Assembly: GCA_041653875.1 (NCBI GenBank)
Contig: JBAZEM010000003.1
Span: forward strand, 62,001-126,000
Origin: VSJD01 sp041653875
GTDB lineage: Bacteria; Verrucomicrobiota; Kiritimatiellia; JAAZAB01
DNA: 64,000 bases
Direction of reading: 5' to 3'
Under the pieces are notes generated by a model that was not told the origin of the DNA, ran no database searches, and saw only the letters and a list, made by a program, of their open reading frames with translations. Each line of letters begins with the position of its first letter. Positions within the stretch are counted from its first letter, which is position 1. Below, piece after piece: positions 25,817 to 36,000 of this stretch. A program made the translations under genes and the position numbers.

Positions 25817-26884
25817 ATGAATTATTTCGAGCGCAGGCGGGCGCGGAAAACCTTGTTGCACTTGATCAAGGAAGCGCGGCATGTCCGCAATCTGAGGGAA
25901 GACGTGGCCGCGGCCGATGACTTGGCGCGTTTGGATGCCGGCGTTCAACGTGTTCGGGATGTAATGAAGTCCGCCGACTGGCCGCAGGTTGAATCCTCGG
26001 CCACGGAACTGGGCGCCCGCATCGAAGCGCTGATGCCCAAACGACCTTGGGCCGGACTGCGCGAGAACCTGGAAATTATCGCGGTGGCGCTGGCCGTGGC
26101 CATGGCGTTCCGGACTTATTTCGTACAGCCGTTCAAGATTCCCACATCCTCCATGTATCCGACGCTGTGCGGCATTCATTACGCTCCGCAGGATAAACCC
26201 GACTGGTTCGACCGCACGCCTTTGCGGTTGGCCAAGTGGCTGATTTTCGGTTCGTGGTATGTGGAAATAAGGGCGCAGACCTCCGGCATGGTGCAGATCA
26301 TGAATACCAACCAGGGACGCCAGTTTGTGGTCAACGGTCTGCCACACCAGGTTTTCGAGCACATGAGCGACCATGTGTCCAATGGCGATATGGTCATCCA
26401 AGGGCAATTATTGGCGTCCGGCGTGCGCCTGGCCGGGGATCATATTTTCGTCAATAAAGTGGAGTGGAACTTTCACAAGCCGCGGCGCGGCGAAATCATG
26501 GTATTCAAGACCGACGGAATTAAAGATCCGCGAATCAAGCAAAACGAGCATTATGTCAAGCGCATGGTCGGATTGCCCGGGGAAACCCTCGGCATAGAAC
26601 CCCCGTATCTGTATATTAACGGCGAAATAATGGCGCGACCTTTAGGTATCGCCCGTGTTGAGACGGCCCAGTCGGGTTATGACGGCTATCAAAAAACAGG
26701 AGACTACTTGGCCAGTCACACCAATCGTGTGCAATTGGCGGGCGATCAGTTTTTTGCCTGCGGTGATAACCAGCGCAACAGCTTGGACAGCCGGTATTGG
26801 GGCCCCGTAAAACGCGCCAATCTGGTCGGCCCGGCCTTTTTCGTCTATTGGCCCTTGTCGCGCCGCTGGGGACTGACGGACTGA
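25817..26884 (+). CDS. lepB: Signal peptidase I
   Basis: An inner-membrane serine/lysine protease that removes signal peptides. At 355 residues it is longer than usual because residues 1 to about 85 form a charged, helical, likely coiled N-terminal extension on the cytoplasmic side. One transmembrane segment (about 88-101) follows. The nucleophile is Ser112 in IPTSSMYPT, the general-base lysine lies in HYVKRMVGLPGE, and GDNQRNSLDSRYWGPV is the C-terminal signature. The start at 25817 has AAGGA 5 bases upstream; the frame extends further back only through the heptad array. Confidence 0.93.
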   Translation: MNYFERRRARKTLLHLIKEARHVRNLREDVAAADDLARLDAGVQRVRDVMKSADWPQVESSATELGARIEALMPKRPWAGLRENLEIIAVALAVAMAFRTYFVQPFKIPTSSMYPTLCGIHYAPQDKPDWFDRTPLRLAKWLIFGSWYVEIRAQTSGMVQIMNTNQGRQFVVNGLPHQVFEHMSDHVSNGDMVIQGQLLASGVRLAGDHIFVNKVEWNFHKPRRGEIMVFKTDGIKDPRIKQNEHYVKRMVGLPGETLGIEPPYLYINGEIMARPLGIARVETAQSGYDGYQKTGDYLASHTNRVQLAGDQFFACGDNQRNSLDSRYWGPVKRANLVGPAFFVYWPLSRRWGLTD

Positions 26885-26887
26885 CTA

Positions 26888-26925
26888 ATCGGACGCCGGA
26901 CACCAGACGCCGGACGACAGCCCGG
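26888..26925. repeat. Heptad array (unit GGACGCC)
   Basis: Consecutive 7-mers GGACGCC, GGACACC, AGACGCC, GGACGAC lie just after the lepB stop. No inverted partner is seen here. Confidence 0.6.
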
Positions 26926-26943
26926 ATGCTTATTTGGTTTGAA

Positions 26944-26972
26944 TTGACCATCCATTTATGCGAGATTACAAA
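26944..26972 (+). promoter_or_regulatory. Predicted sigma70-type promoter for the beta-barrel-like gene
   Basis: TTGACC (26944-26949) and TACAAA (26967-26972) are separated by 17 bp, 42 bases before the start codon at 27014. Confidence 0.45.
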
Positions 26973-27013
26973 TCAGGCGACAGTTGGGTAGGGGCGCTTA
27001 ACAGGAGTCATTT

Positions 27014-27769
27014 ATGACGAAAAAAACGTTGTTAGTTGCGATTATAACCGCTTGGATGCTTGGCAGTCTGCCGATCATGGCGGCCACACTGTCCGCCTCG
27101 GATTCCCGCGAGACACTGGTTACCCAGCAAAGCCTCGATAATCTCAGCGTCGGCGGCGTATTTGAGTCGCTGAAACGAGACGTTAAATACGACAACGGTG
27201 GAAAAACCAAGTTGGACGCCTTTAATTATTACGGGTATGTGGGTTACGACTTCCTGGAATGGCTGACTCTTTTTGGCACACTGGGCGGATGTCAGGCAAA
27301 ATCCACCGAATTAGACGCACGCGCTGACGCCAAAGTCAAGTGGTCGGCCGGCTTGAATCTTAAACTCTGGCACTTCGATATATACGATCCTTCATGGATG
27401 GCGGGGCGATGCAGCATCCGCGCCTTGGGCGAATATTCGCAATACCAGTCCGGGAACACTGACACGACCCGGTTGGAATGGCAGGATCTATACGCTTCGG
27501 TTACGCTCAATTACGAGGTTTTTGTGGCGCGCATGGATGATATCGATAAATATCCGTATAGTCTTTTATTATATGTTGGCCCGGCCTTTTCCAAGGTGGA
27601 CGGCAAGCGCGAAACGGCGGCGCAAAACTACGATTTCAGCGAAGCGCACAATTTAGGCATTGCGGCTGGCGTGGATTTGTTTGCCTCGCACAATTTATCC
27701 ATCGGCGGCCAACTCCAATATTACTTCGATCAACCCACCTTGAGCGCCAGTGTGATGTATAACTTCTGA
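27014..27769 (+). CDS. Predicted outer-membrane beta-barrel protein, function unknown
   Basis: A 251-residue secreted protein with a clear signal peptide (MTKKTLLVAIITAWMLGSLPIMA, cleaved near residue 23). The mature part has alternating aromatic and polar residues in strands (YYGYVGYDFLEWLTLFGTLGG, LNLKLWHFDIY, SLLLYVGPAFSKVDG) and ends in Phe (SASVMYNF), the usual C-terminal signature recognised by the BAM complex. The size and pattern suit an 8- to 10-strand barrel. The start is supported by AGGAG 7 bases upstream. It is a single-gene unit with its own predicted promoter. I do not recognise a specific family. Confidence 0.75.
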   Translation: MTKKTLLVAIITAWMLGSLPIMAATLSASDSRETLVTQQSLDNLSVGGVFESLKRDVKYDNGGKTKLDAFNYYGYVGYDFLEWLTLFGTLGGCQAKSTELDARADAKVKWSAGLNLKLWHFDIYDPSWMAGRCSIRALGEYSQYQSGNTDTTRLEWQDLYASVTLNYEVFVARMDDIDKYPYSLLLYVGPAFSKVDGKRETAAQNYDFSEAHNLGIAAGVDLFASHNLSIGGQLQYYFDQPTLSASVMYNF

Positions 27770-27958
27770 GATCGCGCACTCGGGCGGCGAGGGCGCCGGG
27801 CTGCAACAAGAAGGAACTGTAACTCCAGCGTGTAAGAGGCAAAAGCAACGGTAATATTAACGTCGCATAATATATCTTATGTCTACTAACACGTGCGACC
27901 CAGCACAAGCCATGGTTGTTTCCGCTCTTATGAAGCGGTCCCTGCCACAAGTGGAAAA

Positions 27959-28855
27959 TTAGCGGACTAAATAAACCATCTTCTCCGGCTTGGCTTCCCG
28001 CTCGATATCGATGACAAAACCGTTGACCCGATTCTTGACGAATTCGTTGATAAAGTATTCCGCCCGCGATTGACTGATCATGGGCATGGAATTGACCTGC
28101 CGGATGATATCGCCCTGTTTAAGCCCAAACGCGCGGAAAATTTCCCCTTCGCCTTCAACATCCAGCGTATATCCGGCGATCTTGCCGGTCTGATAAACCG
28201 GCTTAAGCGATTCGAAAACATTGGCCAGGCGGTCGGGATTATTGAGCAATTCCTGATAGTACTTGAGCACGGCGCTGCGTTCGAGCACCCAGCGACGCTC
28301 GCCTGTCCTCTTCCCGAATCGAACGAGAGTCGCGTCCGCCTGACCCTGGGTAACATCGGTTCCTGCGCGGTCTGCGGATGCAACGGGCTTGTCGCCCCCG
28401 GCAAAGCTTAGCCATAATTGCTCATCGTTATTGCCGTTTCGTAAAATGACCCGGTCCCTGAATATGGTCACAACCATGACATTCTGATCCAGATTGTCGC
28501 CCTCGGCGACCAGGCATTGGGTCTTTTTCTGGATATCGTCAATTATGGCCTTGCGTGACTGCTGATAACTGTTGGCGGCAAAAAAGGTGCCTGCCAGACG
28601 GAACCGCTGCGCCAGCGGGCCTAAATTGGCGGCAATCTGTCCGCCTGCCTGTTTTTTAAAAGTGTTGCCGTCAAAATCGAGCGTCGGCGTGTCAAGCCGA
28701 CGCCAAGCAGGCAACGCGACGGCTTGTGTCCGATCCGGAGGGGCATTTGGAAGCTGAAGATTCCGGTAAACGAACAAGGCGCCGATCGCCAGCGACATGG
28801 CGACTAACACCGGACTCAAGCGCTGGACCAACGGATTTATGGCGGCGATGTCCAT
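27959..28855 (-). CDS. GspC-like protein (inner-membrane anchor plus C-terminal PDZ domain)
   Basis: A 298-residue protein whose layout matches type II secretion protein C. There is a short cytoplasmic N-terminus, one transmembrane helix (about residues 14-33), a periplasmic HR-like domain (about 83-150, with the L-x-G-T-type strand FRLAGTFFA, then DRVILRNGNNDEQLWL) and a C-terminal PDZ domain (about 225-298; FGLKQGDIIRQVNSMPM). GspC links the inner-membrane platform to the GspD secretin. No other gsp gene lies in the window, so either the secretion cluster is elsewhere or this is a diverged PDZ protein. It ends 1.1 kb downstream of the zinc-ribbon gene, past rnpB. Confidence 0.62.
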   Translation of the reverse strand: MDIAAINPLVQRLSPVLVAMSLAIGALFVYRNLQLPNAPPDRTQAVALPAWRRLDTPTLDFDGNTFKKQAGGQIAANLGPLAQRFRLAGTFFAANSYQQSRKAIIDDIQKKTQCLVAEGDNLDQNVMVVTIFRDRVILRNGNNDEQLWLSFAGGDKPVASADRAGTDVTQGQADATLVRFGKRTGERRWVLERSAVLKYYQELLNNPDRLANVFESLKPVYQTGKIAGYTLDVEGEGEIFRAFGLKQGDIIRQVNSMPMISQSRAEYFINEFVKNRVNGFVIDIEREAKPEKMVYLVR

Positions 28856-28863
28856 GCAAATCA

Positions 28864-28934
28864 GTTCCTTGTTCTTCGTTCTTTGTCCTTAGTTTCAGAT
28901 TAATGAAGAACGAAGAACCAGAAACCAAGAACTT
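28864..28934. repeat. Inverted heptad array (unit GTTCTTY)
   Basis: The left arm is GTTCCTT, GTTCTTC, GTTCTTT, GTCCTTA. The right arm, after AGATT, is the complement: AATGAAG, AACGAAG, AACCAGA, AACCAAG, AAC. The array could fold into a long hairpin between rnpB and the GspC-like gene. Confidence 0.65.
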
Positions 28935-28957
28935 TTTCGGTATTAACAAATAGCGGA

Positions 28958-29411
28958 TCTCAGGCGGCCAGGCTATAAGCCGGATTTTGTGCGCCGGCGT
29001 TCCGGCGCGATGGTCATTTATCTTGCCTGTCCGACGACGGCCAGGACTTGTTGCGATCAACCCGATGCCGATCCCGAGCGCGGGATAAAGGCGGGCAGCC
29101 TTGCCGGCATCATATTCGATCTTGCTCCAGGCGGGGTTTGCCTTGCCTTCGGTCCTTGCGGACCGGAGCGGTGGTCTCTTACACCGCCGTTTCACCCTTG
29201 CTCCGCGCCACGCTAACGCGGTGCGGGGCGGTTTGTTTCTGTGGCACTATCCGTTTCTTTCGATTAATCGAAAGACCTCCCGGCATTACACCAGGACGCC
29301 CTACCCTATGGAGTCCGGACTTTCCTCCCCGCACACGCCGCGCCGATCGTCCCGACTTTGAAAAGTCGGGACATGTTGGGACGGCGGCACAGAGCGACCA
29401 TCCGCCTGACC
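28958..29411 (-). ncRNA. rnpB: RNase P RNA (bacterial type A)
   Basis: This is the catalytic RNA that trims tRNA 5' leaders. Read on the minus strand, it has the P4 strand GAGGAAAGTCCGGACTCC at about 29310-29330, the ATAGGG segment after it, the CACAGAAACA-x-ACCGCC block near 29235 that completes the core, and the 3' segment ending CCGGCTTATAGCC near 28975. The ends are set by a perfect 8-bp helix P1, TCAGGCGG at 29402-29409 pairing with CCGCCTGA at 28960-28967. A long hairpin (GTCCCGACTT / AAGTCGGGAC, 29345-29370) sits where P3 is expected. No protein gene overlaps it; the zinc-ribbon gene ends 28 bp upstream. Confidence 0.93.
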
Positions 29412-29439
29412 ACCCAAGATCCGGGAAGAGGGTACACGA

Positions 29440-30159
29440 TTACGCGCGCCAATACAAGAGGCGTCCGCAGAAGGAACAGGTAATGATGGCATCGGCGCGC
29501 TTGATGTCCTGGAGGACATGGGGGGGCAGTTTCATGTGGCATCCGCCGCAGGCATTTTTCTCGACGCTAACCAAGGCCACGTCCTTGCGATTTTCCATGA
29601 CGCGGTTATAGCGGCTTAACCAGTCGTCGGGGATACCGGCCACCAGGCCCTGACGATCCAACTGGAGCTGTTGTACTTCGGCTTCCAGGTTTTTAAAGCG
29701 TTCATCGAAGCGCTGGAATTCGCCCTGCACGGCGCCTTCGGCCTTGAGCAACTCGGCTTTCAAGCCGTTCTCTTCCTGACGGGTCTGCTCGACCGTCTCC
29801 ATGAGTTCGATTTCACCATCCTCCAAGCCCCGAATATTTTCCTGCAGAACGGCGATTTCCCTGTTTAAAACCTTGAACTCCTCATTAGATTTGATTTGAA
29901 ACTGCTGTTCGCGGAATTTCGCGATTTTTTGACGGAGACTTTCGATTTCAACTTCCTTCTGCTTGACGGCCGACAACCGCATTTTGACAGTTGTTTTGGC
30001 GTTTTCCAGCGCCGTCTTGTGCCGATCCAAATCGGTTGAGATGTTATTTTTCAGATTGGGAATATCGTTCAATTCCCGCCGGCATCGCGCGATACGGCAA
30101 TCGCGCTCCTGGATGATCAGTAATTTGTCGATAATGTCGAGAACCCTTTGTTTGTCCAT
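29440..30159 (-). CDS. Coiled-coil C4 zinc-ribbon protein (CT398-like)
   Basis: A 239-residue protein with a long N-terminal antiparallel coiled coil (about residues 5-180, rich in Glu, Lys, Gln and Leu heptads) and a C-terminal zinc ribbon with CGGC and CSFC pairs (ACGGCHMKLPP and ITCSFCGRLLY). This matches the family of Chlamydia CT398 and similar small proteins of Gram-negative bacteria, often found near rnpB or nucleic-acid genes. The molecular role is not established; binding partners in Chlamydia suggest a scaffold. The start at 30159 has GGAAT 6-7 bases upstream. Confidence 0.82.
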   Translation of the reverse strand: MDKQRVLDIIDKLLIIQERDCRIARCRRELNDIPNLKNNISTDLDRHKTALENAKTTVKMRLSAVKQKEVEIESLRQKIAKFREQQFQIKSNEEFKVLNREIAVLQENIRGLEDGEIELMETVEQTRQEENGLKAELLKAEGAVQGEFQRFDERFKNLEAEVQQLQLDRQGLVAGIPDDWLSRYNRVMENRKDVALVSVEKNACGGCHMKLPPHVLQDIKRADAIITCSFCGRLLYWRA

Positions 30160-30170
30160 TATGATTCCAA

Positions 30171-33011
30171 TCATTTCCCAATCGGCCGATAGCCGCGGCC
30201 ACCCCAATGACTGGCCCAGGCTATAATTTCACCGTCCAATGACGCGATATACCACAATCCGGTCGCTTCCTGGTACAACCCGAGGTCCCATTTGCCGTCA
30301 CCGTTATAATCCCCCATTACCGGTTCAAGCCCCAGGCCGCCCCACTCTATGCCCAACGCCAAAATTCGGCCATCCAGTGCGCCGATGTACCACCGTCCGG
30401 TTGTCTCTTGATAAACTGCGGCATCCCATAATCCATCGCCATCGTAATCTCCAGGAACGGGGCTGAACCCCGGTCCACCCCATATCGCGCCCGACGCCAG
30501 CAATTGCCCATCCAGCGTCCGAATGTACCACAGTCCCGACGATTCCTGGTACACCGCCATATCCCAGCGCCCATCGCCGTTATAGTCCCCGATCACCGGC
30601 TCATACCCGGACGAGCCCCAGTTCCATACCATCAATCCGCCATCCGATTTCAAGACGTACCAACGGCCATTACCTTCGTGGAATACCGACATATCCCCGT
30701 GTCCCACGCCTTCGTAGTCTGCCACTAATCCCAGATACCCGGAAGCGCCAAATTCCCCGCGCGCCAATCGATAGCCGCTCCCGGAATACAATATCTGCCA
30801 TATCCCGCTTGCGCCGTCATGCGCCATGGGATCCGAACGCCGATCGCCATCCAGGTCTCCCAACACCGGCCGGCCGGCGCCGCCAAAAACCCGGGCTCCG
30901 GCTGCCAGCACGCGTTCATCCACCGATCGGACACTCCACTCCGTGCCCCGATAGACGCCCAAGTCCGAAATGCCGTCGCCATCATAATCGTCGAAGGCAT
31001 GGTAATTCAACCCGCCGCTTGAACGGATCCGCATGCTTCCACTGCGCTTGGTCACATTATTATCCGGGATCGTATCCGCCAGCAAGGATGGGAATTCCGG
31101 CAACACGCGCACAAAAATGTTATAGTCGCCCTCCGTTGACGGCATCGCCAACTGACTGCCGGCCACTTTCATCACCATGTCGTCGCCGGGCGCCAATGTT
31201 ACTTTATCCACCACCTTGCCGATTAAATATTCATTTCCGGCGCCAAGGGCTTGATTTGTGGACGCAAAAAATTCCATGCCCACGGTTCCATTCGCGTCCG
31301 CCATATTCGCTCCGCCTCCATTACCCATTCGGAACGATACGACCGCCGGAGAACCTCCCACGCCCATTTGCAACGGCAAGACCACCAAATCCCTGACCCA
31401 AAGGTCCACCCCGGCCGATGCCCCATATCCGCGATCCAACGCCGACCATCCCCCGATTCCCGCCTCCAGGCTATAGGCGCGCGCCCAATAATAATACATC
31501 GTTCCCGGCAGCACACTGCCGTCGTCAAACACGGGCGTAGTCACCGTGGCGACCTTGACCGCCCCGCCGCCCGGTGGCAATACGGCGCGTATGCTACGCC
31601 AGACTTCATATTCCGAGGCCGATTCCACGGTCTCCCACGTCACCCGCACCTGGCCCACGTATGCGCCTTTGCTGGCAGTCAATTTGCCCGGGACCCCGAA
31701 GGAATAGCCCGTGTCTCCCACGCTCAGCGCGCTGCCGAACAAACCGTTGGTCGCCCCAACTTTGTATTCATAATGCATGCCGCTCTCGATGGACACATCG
31801 TCATATACCCCGCCGTATGTTCCGCCGGCCGTGAAAAAAATCTGTTCCAGCGCATCCCCCGTATTGGCCTTGCGGCGATACAATTGGTATCCGGTGGCCC
31901 CATCCACATTCGGCCAAGTCACGCGCACCTTGTCGATATAGGCGCCATCCGTCGCAAAAATGCCGCCTGGCGCCGCCAAACTGCGATATCCGGTTTCCAG
32001 GTTTGTGCTCTTGGGCCCCTCGCCGCGCGCGCTATTCATCGAACTAACCCAGTAATAATACAACACTCCCGCCTGCGCCGTCAGATCGTCGAAATTAGTT
32101 CCGAGCGCTTGTCCGATCGGCGCCGCCAAATCGGGATCGAACGTTTCAGCGCTATACACGACGTAACTTGCCGCCCCGGTCACGGGACTCCAGCTCACCG
32201 CCACTTTGTTGGTATAAGTTCCGTCGCTGGCCGTCACTTCCGTGGGCGCGGGCAAGGCCGTCACGGTCACCTGCACATTTAAAGTCGCGCTCAAGTGTAT
32301 CGTTCCCGTCGGCGCATAGGTTCCGTCGCCCGGGTCCCACGCGGTGATCCTCACGGACGCATTGTACACTCCCGTGCTGGCGGATATGCCGTCCACATAC
32401 GCGATCGACACGCGATTCGTTTCCCCCGAACTCACGCCGCCGCTGTGATCCAGACTGCGGATCAACTCCGGCGATCCGTTCAATATCTCGAACGTGTAGG
32501 CCATCGGCACCCTGGGCGTCATGCTTCCGTTCCAGATCGAGAATTCCTGGTTGACCAGATTCACGCCCCTGGAGACCGTTTGCGTTACTATCGAGGGACT
32601 AAACGCAATCACCGGCGGCGCCACGATTCGCATCGTCACATCGACTAAATTCGTCTGGCCAAAGCCCAGGCCATCCTGCGCAACAACCTGAACTATTCCC
32701 GAATAGACGCCGTGGGTTAATCCCGTCGTTGTATATGTATTGGTTATATAAACGCTCGCGGCGGAAGAGCAGATTCCGGACAACGGCTGGGCGGACATCC
32801 AGTTCGTGCCGCTGATAACTGTCACGGCATAATCAAAGTCTGTTCCGCCGGTGTTCCCGATCGTAAAAACCTGGGTGGGGGCCGCAGCACCCTGCATGAC
32901 GGCATTTGTCAAACGCGCGGGCTCCACCGTCGCGGCGGCGAAGGCATCGCCGGTCAAAACCGTCACGGCCGCCAACGCCGCGATCGCCAATGTAATGGAT
33001 GGTTTGGGCAT
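30171..33011 (-). CDS. Large secreted protein with Ig/BACON-like, fibronectin III-like and FG-GAP-like repeats
   Basis: A 946-residue exported protein. A signal peptide (to about residue 25, ending DAFA) is followed by two BACON/Ig-like domains (about 27-235), three fibronectin-type-III-like domains (about 240-510), each opening with a phrase like TASDGTYTNKVAVSWSPV, a CARDB-like beta domain (about 515-650), and a C-terminal set of about five 55-residue repeats with D-x-[DN]-G-D-G calcium-binding loops and a GLWYI-type strand (about 650-946). The last repeats resemble FG-GAP/VCBS propeller blades. It has no sorting tail or anchor. GGAAG lies 7 bases before the ATG. It sits 19 bp downstream of a paralogous gene. 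Confidence 0.78.
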   Translation of the reverse strand: MPKPSITLAIAALAAVTVLTGDAFAAATVEPARLTNAVMQGAAAPTQVFTIGNTGGTDFDYAVTVISGTNWMSAQPLSGICSSAASVYITNTYTTTGLTHGVYSGIVQVVAQDGLGFGQTNLVDVTMRIVAPPVIAFSPSIVTQTVSRGVNLVNQEFSIWNGSMTPRVPMAYTFEILNGSPELIRSLDHSGGVSSGETNRVSIAYVDGISASTGVYNASVRITAWDPGDGTYAPTGTIHLSATLNVQVTVTALPAPTEVTASDGTYTNKVAVSWSPVTGAASYVVYSAETFDPDLAAPIGQALGTNFDDLTAQAGVLYYYWVSSMNSARGEGPKSTNLETGYRSLAAPGGIFATDGAYIDKVRVTWPNVDGATGYQLYRRKANTGDALEQIFFTAGGTYGGVYDDVSIESGMHYEYKVGATNGLFGSALSVGDTGYSFGVPGKLTASKGAYVGQVRVTWETVESASEYEVWRSIRAVLPPGGGAVKVATVTTPVFDDGSVLPGTMYYYWARAYSLEAGIGGWSALDRGYGASAGVDLWVRDLVVLPLQMGVGGSPAVVSFRMGNGGGANMADANGTVGMEFFASTNQALGAGNEYLIGKVVDKVTLAPGDDMVMKVAGSQLAMPSTEGDYNIFVRVLPEFPSLLADTIPDNNVTKRSGSMRIRSSGGLNYHAFDDYDGDGISDLGVYRGTEWSVRSVDERVLAAGARVFGGAGRPVLGDLDGDRRSDPMAHDGASGIWQILYSGSGYRLARGEFGASGYLGLVADYEGVGHGDMSVFHEGNGRWYVLKSDGGLMVWNWGSSGYEPVIGDYNGDGRWDMAVYQESSGLWYIRTLDGQLLASGAIWGGPGFSPVPGDYDGDGLWDAAVYQETTGRWYIGALDGRILALGIEWGGLGLEPVMGDYNGDGKWDLGLYQEATGLWYIASLDGEIIAWASHWGGRGYRPIGK

Positions 33012-33030
33012 AATCGTCTTCCAGCGGTTG

Positions 33031-36000
33031 TCAGGGCAGAACGGGAATATCTCCCAAGCGTCCCATGGGGTAGTCCCACGCCAACGGCACGCCATCGAGC
33101 GTTATAATATACCAACGCCATCTGGCCGTATCGTACAATGCAAGGTCGGCGCCCCCCGCCCCGTCATAATTGCCGGGGGCCGGCGCCAATGTTGAAGAAA
33201 GCGCCTCTCCGCCAAACGGATAAATCGCAAGGCCATAACCCCGGTCCGTCAAAGTCGTGGATGGCGCGATGTACCAGCGCCCGGCCGCCGTCTCATATAC
33301 CGCCGGATCTGTCAGACCATCGCCGTCGTAGTCCGTCGGCACGGGCACAAAGCCAGTGCCCCCGAATGTTCCCGAAACGACTGACCGGCTCGTGCTGAAA
33401 AACAGGAACCACAATCCCGAAGTGCGATGATAGACGCCAATATCCACTTTGCCGTCGCCATCATAATCTCCCGACTGCAAGGGCGCATATCCCGGACCGC
33501 CAAATATTCCGGAGACCTGCTGGTAGCCGCTGCCGCTCAGCAACAACATCCATAGCCCGGTCTTTTCCAGATAGACGGCCGGATCGGTTTTGCCGTCCCC
33601 ATCATAATCGCCCGGCATGCCCACGAAATCATCTCCGGACCATTGCTGCAGTTCAATGACCCGAGCGCTTGTCTCGCCCACTTGCTGCGCATACCAGCTC
33701 CCGCTCGCCGGACGATAGATCCCCATCCAGGTGATGCCATCGCCGGTGTAATCTCCAGGCACGGCCTGGTATCCTACCCCGCCCAAATACTGGGTCGCAG
33801 CATAGTTGCTCAGCAGATTCCTGATTTCCCAGGCGCCGTTGGCTTCCCGATACAACACCAGATCCGATGCCCCCGACAGTCCGCCCTGGAAATCGAACCC
33901 CTTAAAGCTGTGAAGGGTTATGGCAATTTTAAATGTTTGCGGCGATCCGTAGGCCAACTTGCCTGATCCTGAATCGATCGCATCGATCTGCACCGTGCCG
34001 CGATAAACTATTTCCGGCGCCATATCGGTGGTATCCGCCTGAACCCGCACCGCAACCATGTTGCCCGTGCTCGTGCCCGATGCCGGCGTCACACTCAACC
34101 AGCTCACCGAAGGAGTGACCGTGAAAAACATGGCCCCGGGCATATTCCCGCCGTTCCATACATGCACAACCGAGTCCGGCGGCGTCGTGCCCTTGCGCAC
34201 GGTATAGTCATATTCCGCATGCGCATCGGTCGCCAACGTCGCAAAGGGCGTAACCGAGAGCGCCACCGCAACATACTGGGTCGCATCCCGCGCGCTGTCC
34301 TCATGCGTTCCGTCCCAGGCCCGGCCCACGACCGTAATCAGCGCATTCGTAGTTCCCACCGGCAGGTTCGCCGTGCTGTATTGCACTTCGACCCGCATAT
34401 GTTGCCCCGTACTGCTGCCGCTTGAGGATGTCAGCACCAGCCACGGCGTAAGGCCCTTCGAGACCGTATATCGCAACGTGTAAAATCCATTTGCATTCCA
34501 AACATCGAAACCCTGGCTGGCCGCATCCCGCCCCTGCAATACGGTTTGGGATAAATTGGTCAAACTCAAGGCCAGGCGCGATCGCGGGTTCACCTGCGCC
34601 GTGACCGGGATGGTGACCGGCGAGCCGGTGGCCGGCAAAGAGCCGGGGGTGGCGGTTGTCGCCGCTATGGTAATGCTCCCGGGATAGTTGGACGGCACAT
34701 CCCCGGCCGACCGCAGCGAACCGAGCGCCGGATAACTTATCGTCAGGATGTTCGTCGCCAGCGGCGCCAAGGAGTAGTTGTTTGTCGCCAGCACGGCGAG
34801 CCAGTTCGTGCCTGCGTTCCCCTGATTCGTCGCAATTTGATATACGATCCCATAATCCGCGCTCCCGTTCCAGACCTGCATGAATTGCGACGCGGCGTTT
34901 TGCCCCTCCATCGTCGTTTTCGTTATTGAGGACGGACTGACGTTCAGCATCGGCGCCGCCCGCACGGTGAGAATCACGTTCAGGGTGGCGCTCATGGTTT
35001 CGCTTCCGCCATCCGTTGCCGTGATCGTGATTGTGCCGTGATTTTCCCCCAGCGCCAGCCCCGCCGTATTTGTGTAGGTGACCACGATCGTATTTGTCGC
35101 ATTCGCCGTTTGCCCTGTCAAACTTCCGGCCGTTTGGCTCAATACCATCCAAGGCTGGTTCGTGGCAACGGTGTAAGTCAATACGCCCGGCCCCGCATTC
35201 CATACCCGGAAACTATCGGCGCCCCATTCCCCCTGCATGACGGCATTCGTCAATTGGGCGGGGGCGCGCTGTAATTCCATCACCTGCAGGACAAACGTCA
35301 CCGTCACGCTCTCCGGATCCAAGAAAGTGTCTTCACTTGTGGCCGCCACCGTTACGCTCCCTGTGTACGAACCCGCAACAAGGGCTACGGATGAGTTCGT
35401 CACCGCCAGCGTGGTCGTATTCCCGGCGGCCACGGAGCCGGTCGTCGGTCCCATCCCTATCCATGGGGCGACAGTACTTGCGGTCCAGTTCATCCCGGTC
35501 TCTCCCTGGTTGGAGATGGTCAGATCGATATTGGTGGGGTAACCCCGTATTACTAAATTGGTCGCGCCGGCAGGCGTAACGCTCAAATACGGATTTACGG
35601 GCGGTGGGTTCGTCACCGAGACATTATCGATAAACGACGTGGTCATGCCGTTATAGACGCTAAAACCCGTGAAACTGGTCAGATTCGTGTTGGAAAACCT
35701 GATGTTGTTGGCCACCAGAACATGGCTGTTCGTCGTTACGTTGTACAAACCCCAGCTGTGATTCGCATAATTCAGCCGTATTTGCACACTCACCCAGTTG
35801 GTCCCGTTTGTCCCCACACCGCCTTGCGCGGACTCCACCCAGTTGGTCGAGTTGGTTACGGATGGCGAAGCGGGGCCATTATGCACCACAAAATTGCCGT
35901 TGCTTTTGATGTAAAAAAGCACCGCCTTGTTCGCGTCCACCACGGGGGGATTCGTTGGGGCGTAAAAGACCGGCCTCAGATCCGTCTGAACCCAGACATT

